Virus record (IMG/VR): IMGVR_UViG_3300045999_001053
Location: 1 to 22,579 of that record
Length of the DNA: 22,579 nucleotides
From: a virus
Reading direction: 5' to 3' (one strand)
The notes below the pieces were generated by a model. It had not been told where the DNA came from, searched no databases, and saw nothing but the letters and a program-made list of their open reading frames with translations. Both the position numbers and the translations under genes were made by a program. Of the stretch, positions 12,406 to 21,637 are shown piece after piece (positions within the stretch are counted from its first letter, which is position 1; each line of letters starts with the position of its first letter).

Positions 12406-13677
12406 TTAGAACTGACCTGCTGAAGAACCTTTACGTAGGTATGTAGTTGACAGTCCTGCTGCACCTACTCCAGATGAACCCTGGAATGATGCTATTTCTT
12501 TTTCTGCTAATTGAGTACGCTTGCGTTGAGCAGAAGCAAGTCCCTTAAATACTTCTTCCTCTGCAACCTTTTGATTATATTGAATATTATCTTCATCATA
12601 AATTTGTGATAACTTAGTAGCAGTTGGTAGTAATTCAGAGATAGTTGAGTATCCCTTACGTGCTGTTGCTAGGTCTACACCAAACTTAGCCAATGATTCT
12701 GCGCTAGTCATGTCAGTTGTAAGGCCACCCTGTGCAAGGGCTGCGCTACCAATTTCTGCTGCAGTAACCTTCTCTTGTAGTTTAGGTAGGTTTTCTGTTG
12801 GGTTTAAAAAGTAACTAACTAAATCTGTATCTGTAATTTTGTAGAAGTCACGTAGCGTGCTCTTAACTAATGGGTCGGCATTCTCTACACGAGTAACTAC
12901 CGTTGATACTCTATCCTTAAATTCAACAGGAGATATATCTGCGCCAATAATAGTAGCCATTTTAGCCTGACGTGTTTTCATATCTGTACCTAATAACGTT
13001 TGCTGTCCATAAGCACGAAGCGTTTCTGAATAACTATTCTCAAGGGCTAGATACTCTGCCTCATTTAATGCATTAAGACCTGCAGCAGTTCTAGTTGTAT
13101 TACCAGCAAAGCGGGTTTGATATACTTTGTTCTTACGTAATTCAATTATTGCTTCATTAGAGGTTAGTCCTTGTTTCATAAAGCCTTCAATAACTGGACT
13201 TAACTCACTTAAATTATACAGAGCAAAGGTATCTTTAAGAAGGGCAAAAGCATCTCTAGTAGCCTTATCATCCTCTGGTTGTTCTGTTGGAATATCTATT
13301 GGTGTTGCATACTGAGTTACTAAACCTTCGGCTGTTGCTAACTCTTGTTCAGCCTGTGTAATACCCGCAGCCTTTGTTGTGTATTGGGCAGCACCTGTTT
13401 GAACTGCAGCAGTTTTTTCTTTTAATTGTTCAAGGGTTAATCCTTGTGCTTTTAAAACCTCTGGTCTAATTGCTGCTTTCTTTTCAATACGTCCAGCAAG
13501 TTCAGACATTGCAGAAAATCTAGGGGCTACTTGTTTAGTAAAATCAATATCTGCTGGACTTCCAAATGTAGAAAGTTTTTCTTTGGCTGTTTTTGCTTGA
13601 GCCGCTGCCGCTGCTGCCTGAACCTTACGTTCGGCTTCTTTTGCTTTTGCTGCTGCTACTTCTGCTTTGGTTGCCAT
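12406..13677 (-). CDS. Alanine-rich, helical putative internal virion protein, 423 aa
   Basis: A 423-aa, almost entirely alpha-helical protein. Residues 1-35 are a charged Ala/Lys/Glu helix (KAEVAAAKAKEAERKVQAAA). Long amphipathic helices follow, with polar Gln/Thr linkers. The end (residues ~365-400, NQKVAEEEVFKGLASAQRKR) is a coiled-coil-like stretch, with a Gly/Ser-rich tail GSSGVGAAGLSTTYLRKGSS. It has no signal peptide, clear membrane segment or catalytic motif. The start ATG shares a base with the TAA of the 411-aa gene (TAATG). With the giant and 411-aa proteins it forms a set placed between portal and capsid. By size and helical nature they recall the ejected core proteins of short-tailed phages. 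The function is inferred, not shown. Confidence 0.72.
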   Translation of the reverse strand: MATKAEVAAAKAKEAERKVQAAAAAAQAKTAKEKLSTFGSPADIDFTKQVAPRFSAMSELAGRIEKKAAIRPEVLKAQGLTLEQLKEKTAAVQTGAAQYTTKAAGITQAEQELATAEGLVTQYATPIDIPTEQPEDDKATRDAFALLKDTFALYNLSELSPVIEGFMKQGLTSNEAIIELRKNKVYQTRFAGNTTRTAAGLNALNEAEYLALENSYSETLRAYGQQTLLGTDMKTRQAKMATIIGADISPVEFKDRVSTVVTRVENADPLVKSTLRDFYKITDTDLVSYFLNPTENLPKLQEKVTAAEIGSAALAQGGLTTDMTSAESLAKFGVDLATARKGYSTISELLPTATKLSQIYDEDNIQYNQKVAEEEVFKGLASAQRKRTQLAEKEIASFQGSSGVGAAGLSTTYLRKGSSAGQF

Positions 13678-14912
13678 TAGCCTACCAATCCAAACATCTT
13701 AAGAATATCGTTTGCATATCCCGCTGCTTCATCTCTAGCATTCTTAGTCTTTCCCCACTCTGGTTTATTGCGAAGTAGTACTTCAAACTCTGTAGTAGAC
13801 ATAACCCCAGGCTTGCCATTATTTCTTAATGCCATTTGAATATCCTTATCAAAGGCATCTAGAGATTCTGATGGTACCTCTAGAACTTGAGACTTTAAAT
13901 TAGCAAATTGAGATGATAGGTTTTTAATACTTACACCATTGTCAATTGAATCACCTAGGTTTGTATAGAAACTCTTAGCCATGTTACGAATCTTCTGTTG
14001 TTGCTGGTCTAGTTTACCAGTAGATAAAGTTCCACCTGGCGTTAACCCACCCAATACCTCATCAAGGGCTTCTTGAGTACTTAACTTAATACCATAGTTA
14101 GCAGCATAACCTTTTAAGGATGTAATGCTTTGTGCTATGGTGCCAGTACCAGAGGCAATAGCCTCTAATGGAGTACCACGAACTGCTGGCTTAATAGTTT
14201 CGGCTAGTATACGTGAGTAATCTTCATCGTTTAATAAAGAACCAGATTCAACTAATTTGCCACCAACTGTTTTTTGTTTAACAACAGCCTTCTTCATTTC
14301 CAAACTTACTGTATCAAAGAATGATTTTTTTTCAGCAGGTGTAGCCTCACGGCCAAGCATGTTTATTGTAAACGCATCAATCATTTGATTAGCGTCTTCT
14401 TTAGTTATCTCTTGTGCACGGTCCCTGGGTCCACCACTAGCGTAATTAGGCATAGAGTTAAGCCAATTATTAAAGTTATTTAAATCACCAGAAGCATTAG
14501 GGTCAAATAAAAGTGTTTCTACAATTTGTCTACTCTGGTCATTAGCAGCATCTAGAATAGCATCGCTAAGACCAATATCTGATTTTGTTGCATAATCTTT
14601 TTCTGTTAAATAACCTTTAGCATATAGACTACTACGTAGTTGTTCTATATTACCGCCAGCATCTTTTTTAAGATTACGAACAATTTGATTATAATCAGCA
14701 ATGGCAAAGTTTTTACCATCAGGAGTTACATAAAGGAAACGTTGATAGGCGGCACCGTCTTGTCCAGCAACAGTAATGATACGTCTTTGACCAGTTCTGT
14801 CAAAACCAATCTCTAATCTTCCCTCAGTATCTTCAGCAAAGTAGTTCTTAATTAACTGGGCATTACTTGATTGAGTAGCACCTGTTTGATATGATTCACG
14901 TCTATCTGCCAT
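13677..14912 (-). CDS. Putative internal virion protein, 411 aa
   Basis: A 411-aa protein starting at the ATG at 14910-14912, 1 nt after the stop of the giant gene. An upstream TTG at 14927 is open but would overlap the giant gene by 14 nt and has no better ribosome site. The N-terminus has a beta-rich part (GRLEIGFDRTGQRRIITVAG, then FLYVTPDGKNFAIADY). The rest is helical, with INMLGREATPAEKKSFFDTV and, near the end, STTEFEVLLRNKPEWGKTKN followed by AGYANDILKMFGLVG. These two blocks look like repeating themes of phage internal or tape-related proteins I have seen, but I cannot assign a family. Gene order suggests it acts with the 423-aa and 1903-aa products. Confidence 0.72.
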   Translation of the reverse strand: MADRRESYQTGATQSSNAQLIKNYFAEDTEGRLEIGFDRTGQRRIITVAGQDGAAYQRFLYVTPDGKNFAIADYNQIVRNLKKDAGGNIEQLRSSLYAKGYLTEKDYATKSDIGLSDAILDAANDQSRQIVETLLFDPNASGDLNNFNNWLNSMPNYASGGPRDRAQEITKEDANQMIDAFTINMLGREATPAEKKSFFDTVSLEMKKAVVKQKTVGGKLVESGSLLNDEDYSRILAETIKPAVRGTPLEAIASGTGTIAQSITSLKGYAANYGIKLSTQEALDEVLGGLTPGGTLSTGKLDQQQQKIRNMAKSFYTNLGDSIDNGVSIKNLSSQFANLKSQVLEVPSESLDAFDKDIQMALRNNGKPGVMSTTEFEVLLRNKPEWGKTKNARDEAAGYANDILKMFGLVG

Positions 14913-14913
14913 A

Positions 14914-17900
14914 TTACCTGCCCTCAATTCCTGCTATAACTGATTCTCTTGAATAGTAGTTAAGTAGTCCAGTAAATATAATTCTATTTGCTTCTTTTAC
15001 TTCTGGATTTACCTTACTAAGTTCTGTTAATATTTTAACTACTTGTTGCTTTCTATTTGACTTTATTTCACTAAAGTCAAAACGCTTAGATAGTTCTGGG
15101 TCTTCGGCTAGATTCAAGAAGTCTGCTACGTTGCGAATAGCAAGGTTCATTGATGACCTTGTTTGTTTATCAATTGGAGATTTAGGGTCTGCAATTGCAT
15201 CTGACAGAGTCTTAAACATAACCTTTAGATTTCCTCTATTGGTTCCTTTACCGCTAATCTCAGCGTCAAGATAAGGGTTAGATATCAAAAGAGCGGTACG
15301 TTCTTGTGTTGCTTTATCAATTAATTGACGTCTATCTCCATACACTGATTTCTTTTTCAATGCTTCATTAAGGTTATCTTCAATAGCAAAGTACTTTTGT
15401 TTATCCTCTGCTACCTGAACACTCTGTAGATAGTCTTCAAATTCTGGAATATCTACCAGTCCCTCAGATTGCATCCAAGCATATATATCTGGATTGTATT
15501 CTCCAGCCTTAGGTGCAAATAGATATCCTATTTCCTTATAAGTATCAATAAACTTCTTATTTTTAATTGACCAATTTTTAACTTCATCAGTAGTATTAAT
15601 AAGAACTTTAAACTCTTTGGTATTGCGTGGCACTAGATATATTACCTTGCCTGGGTTTTGTCCAACCCATGTAGCAATGGCTAAATCAAATACATCTGTA
15701 TCTTCATTTTCAGCATTACGTAGTAGGCCATTGTATACATCGTAGAAAGATGATTTCCAGGTAGTGATACCAGTTTTCTTCATGAACCCTGGTAAGTCTT
15801 TAGAGTCCTTTAATGTTGGCTGTCCTGGAGATATCTGTCCAAGCATGTTACGTGCAACTATAACGCTGTTTGTTGAAATTTTTAACTTAGAAATATAATC
15901 TGCTTTTTCTTGAGTTGTTGCATTTGTTGGCAGTCCATTACCAAATGCTTGGGCATAAGCAATAGCCTGCAACATTGCAGTTCCTTTTTGCCTGTCCAAT
16001 TCAGTAGACATAAGAGTGCTCCATATACTGTCAGCAAACATTGGCACTAAAGCGCTTCTCAATGTCATTCTATCGCCAAATTGACCAAGTGCTATTGAGT
16101 CAAACTTTTCTGCAAATTGAGTAGTTGAAGGCTGTATCTGTTCCTTAATTGGAGCAGGGACAAATGGCAACTCTCTTAAAAGCGCTCTAGAAATTACAAC
16201 TCCAACAGAACCAATTGGTCCAGCCAAGGCTGGTTGTCCTGCATCAGGTGAGAAAGATGGGTTAAGTAATCTTAACTTAAGAGTAAACTCATTAAATGAT
16301 GGAATATTAATTGTTGAGTTGCCAGTTAAGGTTCTAAGTACTGGTTCAACCGCACCATTGATAATTGAATCAGTTGGGAAGACAATAAACTTATCGCCCT
16401 TTTCATCTTCGTAAACATCTCCAGATGCTTCAAGACCTGTATGTAGCAGGCGAAGACGATATAAACTTTGCAAAGGTTTCTTGGTGTATAAACGCCATAC
16501 ACGTCTGTAGAAATCCTCAGTTGCTCTATAGAATCTACCTACTGAACGAATAGAGATAGCAAAATTAGTTCTAACCGATGGGTTATCTACAAACTCTAAC
16601 AGTTCTTCAGTAGCACGTGTAAGTGCTAGATTAGTAACTTGTCTTTCAGCATGTTCTTTTCCACGGGCTTCAGCAATACCCTTGCTAAGTAGTGGATTTT
16701 CTTCAATTGCATTTCTAACATATCGGTCTTTAAATACTTTTTCGTATGGCTTTAAATCTTTAAGCGCTCTCTCTGTAAATAGCAGCAACATAGGCTGACG
16801 ATAGATACCAGTTACGGTTGCATCCATAACATCCATTGTCCAGTTTTGCCATTTAGAATAAAGGTGGTTAAATCCAGCCTCTTCTTCAAATATCTTCATA
16901 TCTTTTTCTGGACCAAGATTATATAAACGTGTTTGTAGATTTGTTCCTGGTTGATACCCTTGAGTCAGGTCTTCAAATCTAGTAAAATCTATTTCAGCAG
17001 AGGCTTTACTCCATGCATCTTTTACAGTTTCGCTAACTCTTGGTATTATATTAATACGTGATTTATTGCCTGTATGATAAACAATATATTCAGCATTAAT
17101 TTTATTTAATAAATCAATAAATTGACTGTCAACATTTGGCATATCACCTACAATAAATCTAGCACCTGCTGCATTTGCATCGGTAATACTTTTAATAGTT
17201 TCTGGACGTAGTTCTTTACCTGCTAATTTACCATTTCTTGCAAGCATAATTGTTTTACCAGACAAATTAGATGTTGCTGGTCCAAGTCTTAATAAACTTG
17301 TCTCGCTTGAAGTTTTACCAATACCTTCTGGATTTGCTTTTGTTATATTTTTTTGAGTATTTACATCAACAAGTTCAACTATTGCGGCATCTGATTCTGA
17401 GCGCATAGCAATATCTTTTGCATCGCCAAGTGGTGTTCCCTTGCCCGCATTGCCACCAGCAATTGCCTTAAGGTTTATTTGTGGTCCACTTGCATTTGTT
17501 TCGATTGTTGATTTTGCCGCTTTAACTGCTTCAAATAATTTTTCATTGTAGTTAGTTGGACCACCATGGAAAGTATTTCGCATATCCATTAGCATATTTT
17601 CTACGTGGATACGGGCAATCTGCACATCTGGAATACCACGTTGGCGGTATAACACAGTTGTGCTAAACAAAGATAAGAATCCGTCTAACTTTGTTCCACT
17701 TGCAACAATGTAATCATCGTTAAAACCTTTTGGAACTCTCTCAACACCCACATCTTTAAGAATGCTGTGGCGTGCATTGATAAAATCATCATTAGTCTTT
17801 AATGCTTTGTATCTATAGAAAGCATTTACTGGATTTACTACCGCACCATTGGCAATTTTTTCGCTGTTATAGGAAAAACGGATATTCCAGTTATCAAAAT

Positions 17901-20625
17901 GTGCAAGAGCAATTTGCTTTGTTGTCATTTTGTTAATATCTATAGCACGATATTTTTTACCTAGAGCAAGTCCTGCTTCTTTAATTGCTTTAGTTAAATT
18001 ACTGCTAACAAAAACTGAATCTACATACTCAATGTCAATCTTTCCAGTCATCATACTGCGAGCAGCAACTGAATTACCCATTGAGTCTAGAACATTTGGG
18101 CTATATTTCATTAAACGGGTTATAGTATCCATAGTTGCTGGTCCCATTTTGCCAGCATATAGGTCTTGAACTCGTAATAAAGTTTCTTCTCTAATTGCTT
18201 GATGCGCTACATCAGCAAGAGCAACCTCATACCCATATTGTTTTGATAACTTGGCACGGGTATCTTCTAAAATATTTAAACGTTCTTGATTATCCAACTT
18301 CTGAGTTGGGTCCTTTGATGGAAATATTTTGTAAAACCCACGCTTGTACATACCCTGAGTTGTTTTAGACGCAGTAGTAGCCTCAAGTGTTGAACGACCT
18401 GCACGACCACCAAATACAAATGAACGTAATGCAGCGGTGCTTTGTGTAAGAAAACCAAAGAATGCTTCATCAACGCTGCTTCGTATTCCAAGACGTGGGA
18501 AAAGAGTATTGTTTGTCCAGAAATCTGTATAAAATTTTGTAAACTTATTTCTTGTGGCTCCGCCAATAAGATTAATAGTATTTACTTTTTCAGATAATCT
18601 TGAACTTGCTGCTGTTTGGTAAATTAAATCATATGGTAGCGGTGCAATACTTCTGGCAACCTGTGATGGTTGAACAATTCCCTTAGATGCCTGAAAGAAG
18701 TCTTCGCCTTCACGTCTAATCAATGCTGGGTGTAATGTTCCAACTAGGTCAAGTGGTATCTGGGACTTTACTGTCGAGAACATACCAGTTTCATTAAAGG
18801 TTGCAGCAAGGATTTCATCTGCAATTGTCTGTCCCTTAGGTGAACCAAGCATTCCGCTTCTCATCATAACCGCTGCGTATAGGTTACGAATCATCGTAAG
18901 TTGTATCTCTGGACTCTCAGTTAAGAACTGCTCTGTAAATGCATAGGCAGTATCTTTTTTACCCAAAGCAAGCATTGCTAAATTTCTAACATCTGACTCT
19001 GTTTTAATTGCATCTTCACCATACAGAATACGGCCAGGGCTGCGAGTAAGTCCAACTGACATTTTCTTCATCATCTTACGTGTTTTAGAAATGTCTGTTT
19101 GTAATTCAATAATATCTTTAATCGCTGGGTTAACTAAATTCTCACCATCATCAGCAACCTTTTTTAATACATCTAAAACTGTTGATAAATCTTTCTCACC
19201 CTTTTCTAGGTAAGACTGTACATTTAAATTCTTAGGGTTAGGATTAAAGATAGCATCAATAACTTTATGGGATGCAGAGGTAAGACTTCTAAAATTTCTT
19301 GCTACGGGAATTCCATTCCTGCGGAAATTAAGATTATCTACACGGCCAGATAATAACAATCCCATATCTTCATGGTCTGTGAAAAATCTTTTTGCAGAGG
19401 CTGCATCAAAGACTTCTTCTTTTGCTAATTTTTTAACAACTTCAAGATTAGCCCAGTCTGGAAAGTCAATACGTATTTGCTTATATACAAGTCCCTTGGC
19501 AACTGGACCTTCTGCATCTGCATAGTTCTTAACTACTTTACCTAGTTGCTCATCCCATAACTTAATAACATCGGCTTGTTTAAAAACAAAATCTACGCCA
19601 CCCTCGATATTGCCACGCTCAGATAAAAAAACAAATTGGTCGGCAAGTTTTTCACCACGACTTTTAATTCCACCAAAACGAAGAACTGCCTCTGGAATAC
19701 CAGCAACACCCCTACCAATGGCACGAGCACCTCTAATTATTGGACCAACACCAGTGTATGTAAGTGGGTCAATACCTATTTGATATGTAGCATCTATAGG
19801 ACCAGATACTAAACTGGCAACTTGAGTACGTGTTTTTTTATCAGTTAAATCAATACCAACTTTTTTAAGTAATTTAGTTGCCCAATAACTTTGATTAACT
19901 TCTGGGTCGGCTTTTAACATACTGCCAACTTTATCTCTACCTGGAGAAACCTGGGCAAAAGTTTTGATTTCTTTTAACAACTCATTAAACTGTTCAGGCT
20001 CATCACCCATGAACTGAATTGCCTTAACCATACTTTCATCTGCTGTTCCATAAAGGTCAATTGACTCTCCAGGAGTTCTACCTTCAGTTACGCCACGAAT
20101 TAAAGTTACTAATGCTTTACCATGCTTGGCTTCATACTCAGAGATTTTATCCCATCTCCAAGAATTTTTTCCATCAAATGCTTCAGTGATAAGTTTTTTA
20201 CTAAATCTTGAACCCATACGTTGTTCGGCTTGTTGTTCAACTTGGTATGGAGTATTTAAAGTTTTATAGTATTTGTCCGCTGCTGTAAATCCAGCAATAA
20301 TTGGGCTGAATAAAACTTTAGCAGTAACACTACCAGCGCCAACAACAGCCTGTATTCCTCTACCAAGTGGGCTTAACTCAGGAGCAAATCGTTTTTCTTT
20401 AGAATAAAGATATCTAATATTATCTTGAACCATTGGGTCAAACTCAAGAAACTCTTTACGTCCGCTTTCCTCACTAAGTTGTAATAATCTTTTTGCTTCT
20501 TTTCTGGCATAGGCCAACTGATTAAGTTGTGTTTGTTGAGAAGCAGGTAGGCCAGCCTCTTGGGCTGCTTTAAAAATATTAGGACTTAGTTCACCTAAAA
20601 TAGGGTCTAATTTTATTTCAGCCAT
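14914..20625 (-). CDS. Giant virion-associated protein, 1903 aa, with internal SLOG-like segment
   Basis: A 1903-aa protein, a quarter of the window. Residues 1-85 are helical and charged; ~90-120 is the most hydrophobic part (VLFSPIIAGFTAADKYYK). Residues ~250-300 carry SGPIDATYQIGIDPLTYTG. A recurring-looking block TNNTLFPRLGIRSSVDEAFF lies near 700. At 1056-1190 a Rossmann-like segment stands out: KGTPLGDAKDIAMR (1062-1075), strand TIMLARNG (1125-1132), GDMPNVDSQFIDLL (from 1160) and strand EYIVYHTG (to 1186). The layout suggests a SLOG/YspA-type nucleotide-binding fold, which is my inference. The C-terminal ~700 residues are mainly helical. It starts in a TAATG overlap with the 139-aa gene. 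Size and neighbours fit an ejected internal protein. A classical tape measure is less likely because no tail-tube gene accompanies it. Confidence 0.8.
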   Translation of the reverse strand: MAEIKLDPILGELSPNIFKAAQEAGLPASQQTQLNQLAYARKEAKRLLQLSEESGRKEFLEFDPMVQDNIRYLYSKEKRFAPELSPLGRGIQAVVGAGSVTAKVLFSPIIAGFTAADKYYKTLNTPYQVEQQAEQRMGSRFSKKLITEAFDGKNSWRWDKISEYEAKHGKALVTLIRGVTEGRTPGESIDLYGTADESMVKAIQFMGDEPEQFNELLKEIKTFAQVSPGRDKVGSMLKADPEVNQSYWATKLLKKVGIDLTDKKTRTQVASLVSGPIDATYQIGIDPLTYTGVGPIIRGARAIGRGVAGIPEAVLRFGGIKSRGEKLADQFVFLSERGNIEGGVDFVFKQADVIKLWDEQLGKVVKNYADAEGPVAKGLVYKQIRIDFPDWANLEVVKKLAKEEVFDAASAKRFFTDHEDMGLLLSGRVDNLNFRRNGIPVARNFRSLTSASHKVIDAIFNPNPKNLNVQSYLEKGEKDLSTVLDVLKKVADDGENLVNPAIKDIIELQTDISKTRKMMKKMSVGLTRSPGRILYGEDAIKTESDVRNLAMLALGKKDTAYAFTEQFLTESPEIQLTMIRNLYAAVMMRSGMLGSPKGQTIADEILAATFNETGMFSTVKSQIPLDLVGTLHPALIRREGEDFFQASKGIVQPSQVARSIAPLPYDLIYQTAASSRLSEKVNTINLIGGATRNKFTKFYTDFWTNNTLFPRLGIRSSVDEAFFGFLTQSTAALRSFVFGGRAGRSTLEATTASKTTQGMYKRGFYKIFPSKDPTQKLDNQERLNILEDTRAKLSKQYGYEVALADVAHQAIREETLLRVQDLYAGKMGPATMDTITRLMKYSPNVLDSMGNSVAARSMMTGKIDIEYVDSVFVSSNLTKAIKEAGLALGKKYRAIDINKMTTKQIALAHFDNWNIRFSYNSEKIANGAVVNPVNAFYRYKALKTNDDFINARHSILKDVGVERVPKGFNDDYIVASGTKLDGFLSLFSTTVLYRQRGIPDVQIARIHVENMLMDMRNTFHGGPTNYNEKLFEAVKAAKSTIETNASGPQINLKAIAGGNAGKGTPLGDAKDIAMRSESDAAIVELVDVNTQKNITKANPEGIGKTSSETSLLRLGPATSNLSGKTIMLARNGKLAGKELRPETIKSITDANAAGARFIVGDMPNVDSQFIDLLNKINAEYIVYHTGNKSRINIIPRVSETVKDAWSKASAEIDFTRFEDLTQGYQPGTNLQTRLYNLGPEKDMKIFEEEAGFNHLYSKWQNWTMDVMDATVTGIYRQPMLLLFTERALKDLKPYEKVFKDRYVRNAIEENPLLSKGIAEARGKEHAERQVTNLALTRATEELLEFVDNPSVRTNFAISIRSVGRFYRATEDFYRRVWRLYTKKPLQSLYRLRLLHTGLEASGDVYEDEKGDKFIVFPTDSIINGAVEPVLRTLTGNSTINIPSFNEFTLKLRLLNPSFSPDAGQPALAGPIGSVGVVISRALLRELPFVPAPIKEQIQPSTTQFAEKFDSIALGQFGDRMTLRSALVPMFADSIWSTLMSTELDRQKGTAMLQAIAYAQAFGNGLPTNATTQEKADYISKLKISTNSVIVARNMLGQISPGQPTLKDSKDLPGFMKKTGITTWKSSFYDVYNGLLRNAENEDTDVFDLAIATWVGQNPGKVIYLVPRNTKEFKVLINTTDEVKNWSIKNKKFIDTYKEIGYLFAPKAGEYNPDIYAWMQSEGLVDIPEFEDYLQSVQVAEDKQKYFAIEDNLNEALKKKSVYGDRRQLIDKATQERTALLISNPYLDAEISGKGTNRGNLKVMFKTLSDAIADPKSPIDKQTRSSMNLAIRNVADFLNLAEDPELSKRFDFSEIKSNRKQQVVKILTELSKVNPEVKEANRIIFTGLLNYYSRESVIAGIEGR

Positions 20626-21044
20626 TAATACCCAGCATCATCTAACATGCGAAACAACATTTCGGAATCGCCTGAAACATCATACTGTGTAAGATTTCTA
20701 GCAATGTCTTTAATAGTTGGTTCTTGATTTGGAATTCTTCCTAATGCAATTGAACCAGGTCCATCACCAATATCTACACCACTAGTAATTACTTCATCTT
20801 TGCGAGTAGTTGGAGCAAGCAATGGTGTTAAGTCTTCAAAAGAACCTTGTGGTATTGGATTACCAGCCATAGGTGCTGCTACTTGATTGTCGTAATTCTG
20901 TTGTCCCTGTCCGTATGGTAGTCCTGACATGTAGGTTGCAGGTTGGGTTGGACCCCCATCAGTGCGTTGACTAAGAGAGCCAGGGCCTGATACTGGGGCT
21001 GGGTTATTCGGTTTTCTATATCCACCTTGCTCCATCATTGACAT
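20625..21044 (-). CDS. Pro/Gly-rich hypothetical head protein, 139 aa
   Basis: A 139-aa protein. The first ~75 residues are disordered-looking and rich in Pro, Gly, Gln and Asn (PNNPAPVSGPGSLSQRTDGG, YMSGLPYGQGQQNY). The C-terminal ~50 residues seem ordered, with ITSGVDIGDGPGSIALGRIP and a final helix DSEMLFRMLDDAGY. AGGAG lies 5 nt before ATG and the stop overlaps the start of the giant gene. Such short Pro/Gly proteins between protease and internal-protein genes are unassigned in phages I can recall. It could be a protease substrate, a small scaffold or a linker for the giant protein. The function is unknown. Confidence 0.78.
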   Translation of the reverse strand: MSMMEQGGYRKPNNPAPVSGPGSLSQRTDGGPTQPATYMSGLPYGQGQQNYDNQVAAPMAGNPIPQGSFEDLTPLLAPTTRKDEVITSGVDIGDGPGSIALGRIPNQEPTIKDIARNLTQYDVSGDSEMLFRMLDDAGY

Positions 21045-21052
21045 AATATCTC

Positions 21053-21622
21053 CTACTTAGTAAATTGTGTTTTAACATTTGCAGTACCACCGCACCACAG
21101 GTTATATTGAATTGCTATATTGATTGCTTTCTTTGCTGCACCAGATGCTTTAGCGTGAGTTTTAGTTTCAGATTCTAATGCTGCCAATGCACCAAGGGCT
21201 AAGGTTCCACCAGAACCTATTGCATATAAACCTTTGTCATCTCGCATATATCCATAGTCATCGCTAACTTGATATATTCTTCCATTAAAACAAACTAATG
21301 CATCCCAACCAGAATCATCATCGTTCTTTGTTTTAGGTGCTGGGTCGTATCCACCATCTGTTATGGTTTGTTTCATAGATGGTAATACTCTAATCATCAT
21401 AAATCTATCTGGGTCTTGAGTCTTAATTACTTTAGGTGGTTGCCATAAGTTATTAAGAATATCTCCCACAATTGCATCACCTGCAACTGCAATTAGATAC
21501 TCACCAATCTTAACTACCTTGTCATACCCCTTGGCTATGTAAGGTCTATCTTGATATGAAGTTACAGTATCTGCGGCTAGAACAGCCCAGCCTTTACCTT
21601 GTATTCCAACTATTGCTGTCAT
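21053..21622 (-). CDS. Proteasome beta/HslV-like Ntn-hydrolase (threonine peptidase), candidate prohead protease
   Basis: A 189-aa protein that reads like a proteasome beta subunit without propeptide. After removal of Met1, favoured because residue 2 is Thr, the chain starts TAIVGI, matching the TTxVGI start in which Thr1 is the nucleophile. In mature numbering D17 lies in LAADTVTS, as in the family. A Lys for the K33 position is K34 in YDKVVKI (one-residue shift). LYAIGSGGTLALGALAAL (131-148) matches the conserved GSGG block, with S136 for Ser129. The late D-x-x-S pair seems replaced by N173 and C176 (YNLWCGG). The length is close to HslV. It lies between portal and structural genes, where other phages encode the capsid maturation protease; no unfoldase gene is visible here. 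GGGGGACA precedes the ATG by 1 nt. Confidence 0.85.
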   Translation of the reverse strand: MTAIVGIQGKGWAVLAADTVTSYQDRPYIAKGYDKVVKIGEYLIAVAGDAIVGDILNNLWQPPKVIKTQDPDRFMMIRVLPSMKQTITDGGYDPAPKTKNDDDSGWDALVCFNGRIYQVSDDYGYMRDDKGLYAIGSGGTLALGALAALESETKTHAKASGAAKKAINIAIQYNLWCGGTANVKTQFTK

Positions 21623-21637
21623 TGTCCCCCACCTTAG

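Noticed and set aside
14914-20625. Giant protein as an N4-type virion RNA polymerase
   Set aside because: Size and an N4-like capsid made this tempting, but I find no convincing T7-like polymerase motif set (metal-binding Asp motifs, R-x3-K helix). The SLOG-like segment and helical ends do not support it.
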